Positions 61,146 through 64,000 of a stretch of DNA of 64,000 bases are shown one piece after another. A program made the translations under genes and the position numbers. The first letter of the stretch is position 1; every line of letters starts with the position of its first letter. A model generated the notes under the pieces. It was not told the DNA's origin, did not search any database, and saw only the letters and a program-made list of their open reading frames with translations. Source of the stretch: an uncultured Muribaculaceae bacterium (lineage in GTDB: Bacteria; Bacteroidota; Bacteroidia; Bacteroidales; Muribaculaceae). The stretch spans positions 49,174-113,173 of the forward strand of contig CAJUOC010000004.1 of assembly GCA_910587925.1 (NCBI GenBank). Reading direction: 5' to 3'.

Positions 61146-61631
61146 ATGGCAAAAATACAGAAGACCAATGCCGCCCGACTGCTCGACCGGGCCGGCATAC
61201 ATTACGAACTCATCCCATACCATGTCGACCCCGACGACCTCGCGGCCACCCACGTGGCCGCCGAGCTTGGCGAGGATATCGCCACTGTATTCAAGACTCT
61301 TGTGCTCACGGCCGGACCCGGCTCGCTGCTGGTATGTGTCGTACCCGGCGACGCCGAGGTAGACCTCAAGAAGGCGGCCGCGGCCGCAGGTGTGAAGAAG
61401 GTGGAGATGCTGCACATGCGCGACCTCCTCGCCGCCACGGGCTATATACGCGGCGGATGCTCGCCGGTGGGCATGAAAAAAGCCCTGCCAACATTTTTCC
61501 ATATTACAGCGCTCGACCATCCTGCCATATACGTAAGCGCGGGCGTGCGCGGGCTTCAGCTCAAGGTCGCGCCCTCCGACATCATCGCTTACACCGGCGC
61601 CTCGGTGGCCGACATAATAAAACCGGCATGA
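61146..61631 (+). CDS. ybaK: Cys-tRNA(Pro)/Cys-tRNA(Cys) deacylase YbaK
   Basis: This is a 161-aa INS-superfamily editing protein that hydrolyses mischarged Cys-tRNA(Pro). The KTNAARLLDRAGIHYELIPY opening, the VFKTLVL lysine segment and GYIRGGCSPVGMKK (with the conserved GGxSP-like loop) match the YbaK/EbsC type. Length is typical (about 160 aa). It overlaps the aroC start by 4 nt. Confidence 0.9.
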   Translation: MAKIQKTNAARLLDRAGIHYELIPYHVDPDDLAATHVAAELGEDIATVFKTLVLTAGPGSLLVCVVPGDAEVDLKKAAAAAGVKKVEMLHMRDLLAATGYIRGGCSPVGMKKALPTFFHITALDHPAIYVSAGVRGLQLKVAPSDIIAYTGASVADIIKPA

Positions 61632-62710
61632 ATACATTTGGCAACATCCTGCGCCTCACCACCGCCGGCGAGAGCCACGGGCCGGCGATGACCGGCATAC
61701 TCGACGGTATGCCGTCGGGTGTCATGGTCGACCTCGACAGCATCGACCGCTTCCTCACGCTGCGCGCGCCGGGGCATCTGCCCGGTGTCACCAGTGCGCG
61801 CCGCGACTGCGAGCACGCCGAGATACTGTCGGGCATGGTCGGCGGTGTCACCACCGGCACCCCCATCGCCTTCACCGTGGCCAACAGCGGCGCACGCCCC
61901 GACGACTACGAGCATCTGCGCCATGCTTTCCGCCCGTCGCACGCCGACTATACCTATCAGGCCAAATACGGTATCCGCGACCACCGGGGCGGCGGACGTG
62001 CATCGGCACGCGAGACGGCACTGCGCGTCGTTGGCGGCTCCTTTGCAATGGCGGCCCTCCACCAGGCCGGCATCGAGGTGTACGCGTACACCTCGCAGAT
62101 AGGCAATATTCGCTACACAGGCCCGATGGACAAGGTGGTGCATTGCCCCGACCCATATGTATACTCGATGCGATGCCCCGACGCCGAGACAAACGACCGC
62201 ATGGAGGCGCTGGTGCGCCGCGTGGCCCAGGCGGGCGATACCATCGGCGGCATAGTCACAGGACTTGTCACAGGGCTGCCGGCCGGCATCGGCGAGCCGA
62301 TGTACGACAAGCTGCAGGCCATGCTGGCGTCGGCCATGATGAGCATCAATGCCGCAAAAGGATTTGACTACGGCATGGGATTTGACGGCGCCACACGCCT
62401 CGGCAGCGAGATGAACGACGAATTTGTCATCGGACCTCACGGCGAAATCACCACCCGCACAAACTACTCCGGCGGCATACAAGGCGGCATATCCAACGGC
62501 CGCGCGATATACTTCCGCGTGGCATTCAAGCCCATAGCTACGCTTATGCGCCCCACCCCGACCGTGACAGACTCGGGCGAGCGAGTGATACTGCCTGCCC
62601 GCGGCCGCCACGACGCATGTTGCGTGCCCCGCGCGGTTGCCGTCGTACACTGCATGACCGCCCTCACCATTCTCGACGCATACCTCATGGCCAAGGCCGG
62701 ACATATCTGA
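61628..62710 (+). CDS. aroC: Chorismate synthase
   Basis: This is a 360-aa FMN-dependent enzyme for the last common step of aromatic amino acid synthesis (EPSP to chorismate). The signatures GESHGPAMTGILDGMPSG at the N-terminus, RASARETALRV in the middle and the C-terminal FKPIATLMRPTPTV are all present. ATG 61628 overlaps the ybaK stop by 4 nt; a longer frame from 61334 lies inside ybaK and is rejected. Confidence 0.96.
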   Translation: MNTFGNILRLTTAGESHGPAMTGILDGMPSGVMVDLDSIDRFLTLRAPGHLPGVTSARRDCEHAEILSGMVGGVTTGTPIAFTVANSGARPDDYEHLRHAFRPSHADYTYQAKYGIRDHRGGGRASARETALRVVGGSFAMAALHQAGIEVYAYTSQIGNIRYTGPMDKVVHCPDPYVYSMRCPDAETNDRMEALVRRVAQAGDTIGGIVTGLVTGLPAGIGEPMYDKLQAMLASAMMSINAAKGFDYGMGFDGATRLGSEMNDEFVIGPHGEITTRTNYSGGIQGGISNGRAIYFRVAFKPIATLMRPTPTVTDSGERVILPARGRHDACCVPRAVAVVHCMTALTILDAYLMAKAGHI

Positions 62711-62753
62711 CCGAGGCCCACACTACCTACTCGACCATTCATTCATCACTCCC

Positions 62754-63830
62754 ATGCTATCCAAAGACTCAAAGATATACATCGCCGGACACCGCGGCCT
62801 GGTCGGCTCAGCCATCATGGACAACCTCGCCCGCCGCGGATTCACCCGCCTCGTAGGGCGCACACATGCCGAGCTCGACCTGCTCGACCCGGTGGCCGTG
62901 CGACAGTTTTTCGACACAGAGCGCCCCGACGCCGTAGTGCTCGCAGCCGCTCACGTCGGCGGCATCATGGCCAACTCCCGCTACCGCGCCGATTTCATAT
63001 ACCGCAACCTACAGATACAGCAAAACGTAATCGGCGAGGCATGGCGACACAGCGTGCAACGTCTGCTCTTCCTCGGCTCCACATGTATCTACCCCCGCGA
63101 GGCTCCCCAGCCCATACCGGAGGACGCCCTGCTCACATCGCCCCTCGAATACACCAACGAGCCCTATGCCATCGCAAAAATTGCCGGTCTGAAGCTCTGC
63201 GAGTCGCTAAATCTGCAATACGGCACCGACTACATCGCCGTGATGCCCACCAACCTCTACGGCCCCCGCGACAACTTCGACCTCACCAACTCACATGTGC
63301 TCCCGGCCATGATGCGCAAGATGCACCTGGCCCGCCTGCTGGCCGAGGGCGACACCGACACCCTGCGCGCCGACCTCACACGCCGCCCCCTGCCCGGGCT
63401 CGATACCGCCGGCGCCACACCCGCCAAGATCGCCGACGCACTGGCGGCCTGCGGCATATACGCCGACCGCCTCGAGCTATGGGGCACCGGCCGCCCGCTG
63501 CGCGAATTTCTCTGGAGCGAAGACATGGCCGACGCATCAGTACACATCCTGCTCAACGTCAGCTTTGCCGACCTCTGCACACCCGGCACCGACATCCGCA
63601 ACACCCACATCAATATCGGTACCGGCACCGAACTCACCATCGCCGAGCTCGCCGCCATGATACGCAGCCGCGTCGGCTTCCGCGGCGACATCCGCTGGGA
63701 CGCCTCCAAGCCCGACGGCACCATGCGCAAACTCTGCGATGTAAGCAAACTCCACAGCCTCGGCTGGCGCCACAGCGTCGATCTCCCCCAAGGCATCGAC
63801 CGCCTCTACACCTGGTACCTCTCCAACTGA
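62754..63830 (+). CDS. fcl: GDP-L-fucose synthase
   Basis: This is a 358-aa SDR enzyme that epimerises and reduces GDP-4-keto-6-deoxymannose to GDP-L-fucose. The Rossmann motif AGHRGLVGSA, the GSTCIYP loop and the YxxxK pair Y138/K142 (EPYAIAK) are clear. It carries an about 50-residue insertion (about 200-245, containing RRPLPGLDTAG) before LWGTGRPLREFLWSEDMADA; I recall the same insertion in other Bacteroidales Fcl proteins. The usual partner gmd is not adjacent. Bacteroidales use GDP-fucose for capsules and protein O-glycosylation, so surface glycan supply is the likely role. Confidence 0.93.
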   Translation: MLSKDSKIYIAGHRGLVGSAIMDNLARRGFTRLVGRTHAELDLLDPVAVRQFFDTERPDAVVLAAAHVGGIMANSRYRADFIYRNLQIQQNVIGEAWRHSVQRLLFLGSTCIYPREAPQPIPEDALLTSPLEYTNEPYAIAKIAGLKLCESLNLQYGTDYIAVMPTNLYGPRDNFDLTNSHVLPAMMRKMHLARLLAEGDTDTLRADLTRRPLPGLDTAGATPAKIADALAACGIYADRLELWGTGRPLREFLWSEDMADASVHILLNVSFADLCTPGTDIRNTHINIGTGTELTIAELAAMIRSRVGFRGDIRWDASKPDGTMRKLCDVSKLHSLGWRHSVDLPQGIDRLYTWYLSN

Positions 63831-63898
63831 CCCTGCACCCTACTCGCCCCAATATTTCACATCAAAAGACGAAGGAAAGACGAAAACTGCATAAAAAA

Positions 63899-63929
63899 TT
63901 TGCAGAACAAAAAATAATGCTTACCTTTG
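63899..63929 (+). promoter_or_regulatory. Promoter of tRNA-Lys (TTTG-N19-TACCTTTG)
   Basis: TTTG at 63899-63902 and TACCTTTG at 63922-63929 are 19 nt apart, the ideal Bacteroidota spacing. The tRNA 5' end follows 17 nt downstream, consistent with a short pre-tRNA leader. The region from 63831 to 63898 has no gene or terminator hairpin that I can see. Confidence 0.88.
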
Positions 63930-63946
63930 CACCAGCAAACAAGGAT

Positions 63947-64000
63947 GATTCGCTAGCTCAGCTGGTAGAGCACAACACTTTTAATGTTGGGGTCCTGGGT
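63947..64000 (+). tRNA. tRNA-Lys (anticodon TTT), 3' part outside window
   Basis: The visible 54 nt fold as the 5' acceptor strand (63947-63953), a D arm with GCTC/GAGC stem (63956-63971), an anticodon stem CAACA/TGTTG (63973-63977 and 63985-63989) with loop CTTTTAA and anticodon TTT (63980-63982), the variable loop and the start of the T arm. TTT reads lysine codons. The rest lies beyond the window. Confidence 0.95.

Overview
The window is GC-rich bacterial DNA from a member of the Bacteroidota, most likely order Bacteroidales. The evidence is the repeated promoter signature TTTG-N19/20-TAnnTTTG (uvrB, guaB and tRNA-Lys have nearly ideal copies), the absence of clear Shine-Dalgarno sequences, and lineage-typical genes: a run of glycoside hydrolases with DUF4861, lipid-anchored TamL beside TamB, a GldB-like lipoprotein, DUF2807 and DUF5715 proteins. 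Muribaculaceae is my best family guess from GC richness plus gene content, but that is inference. Genes are packed tightly, with many 1-4 nt stop/start overlaps. No gene-free stretch exceeds 300 bases; the longest are 54743-54992 (structured rplM leader plus two divergent promoters) and 23236-23429 (divergent dusB/guaB promoters).

Layout. 1-9512 (+): the 3' part of a polysaccharide-utilisation operon: an unidentified enzyme tail, GH127, GH97, GH43, GH88, DUF4861 and a ROK kinase. No SusC/SusD pair is in view, so the locus probably continues to the left. 9558-15025 (+): two DsbD-type thiol-disulfide proteins, MazG, topoisomerase III and a 51-aa FeoB-associated Cys-rich protein. 15026-20043 (+): a perfect 56-bp direct repeat carrying a hairpin and a promoter, a 61-aa membrane protein, dxs, trkA and trkH. 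20047-23235 (-): dusB, a DUF2807 protein and a flippase. 23430-28799 (+): guaB, two PpiC/SurA-type proteins and a GldB-like lipoprotein. 28793-32730 (-): uvrB and a YgiQ-type radical SAM gene. 32832-41422 (+): one tight run of rmlD, prfC, an S1/P1 nuclease, cvpA and sufBCDS. 41522-49066 (+): tamB, tamL and a small membrane protein. 48909-54742 (-): rplM-rpsI-rpsB-tsf, then an MFS transporter and catalase. 54993-63830 (+): an M15-like DUF5715 lipoprotein, an AsmA-family giant, a HAD hydrolase, aroB, ybaK, aroC and GDP-L-fucose synthase. A tRNA-Lys(TTT) starts at 63947 and runs off the end.

Functional themes are glycan foraging (arabinose- and uronate-containing substrates), envelope biogenesis (TamB/TamL, AsmA, flippase, nucleotide-sugar enzymes, periplasmic folding), redox and iron handling (DsbD pair, SUF, catalase, Cys-rich protein) and core information processing.

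The most unusual signals are non-coding: (i) the duplicated promoter/hairpin cassette at 15026-15157; (ii) an ATGCA-rich repeat island inserted in frame into the GH43 gene at 5326-5449; (iii) a class of promoters whose -7 box lies only 4-8 nt from the start codon, implying leaderless or near-leaderless mRNAs; and (iv) the structured rplM leader. I did not find a clearly new multi-gene defence or mobile system, CRISPR array, integrase or insertion sequence.
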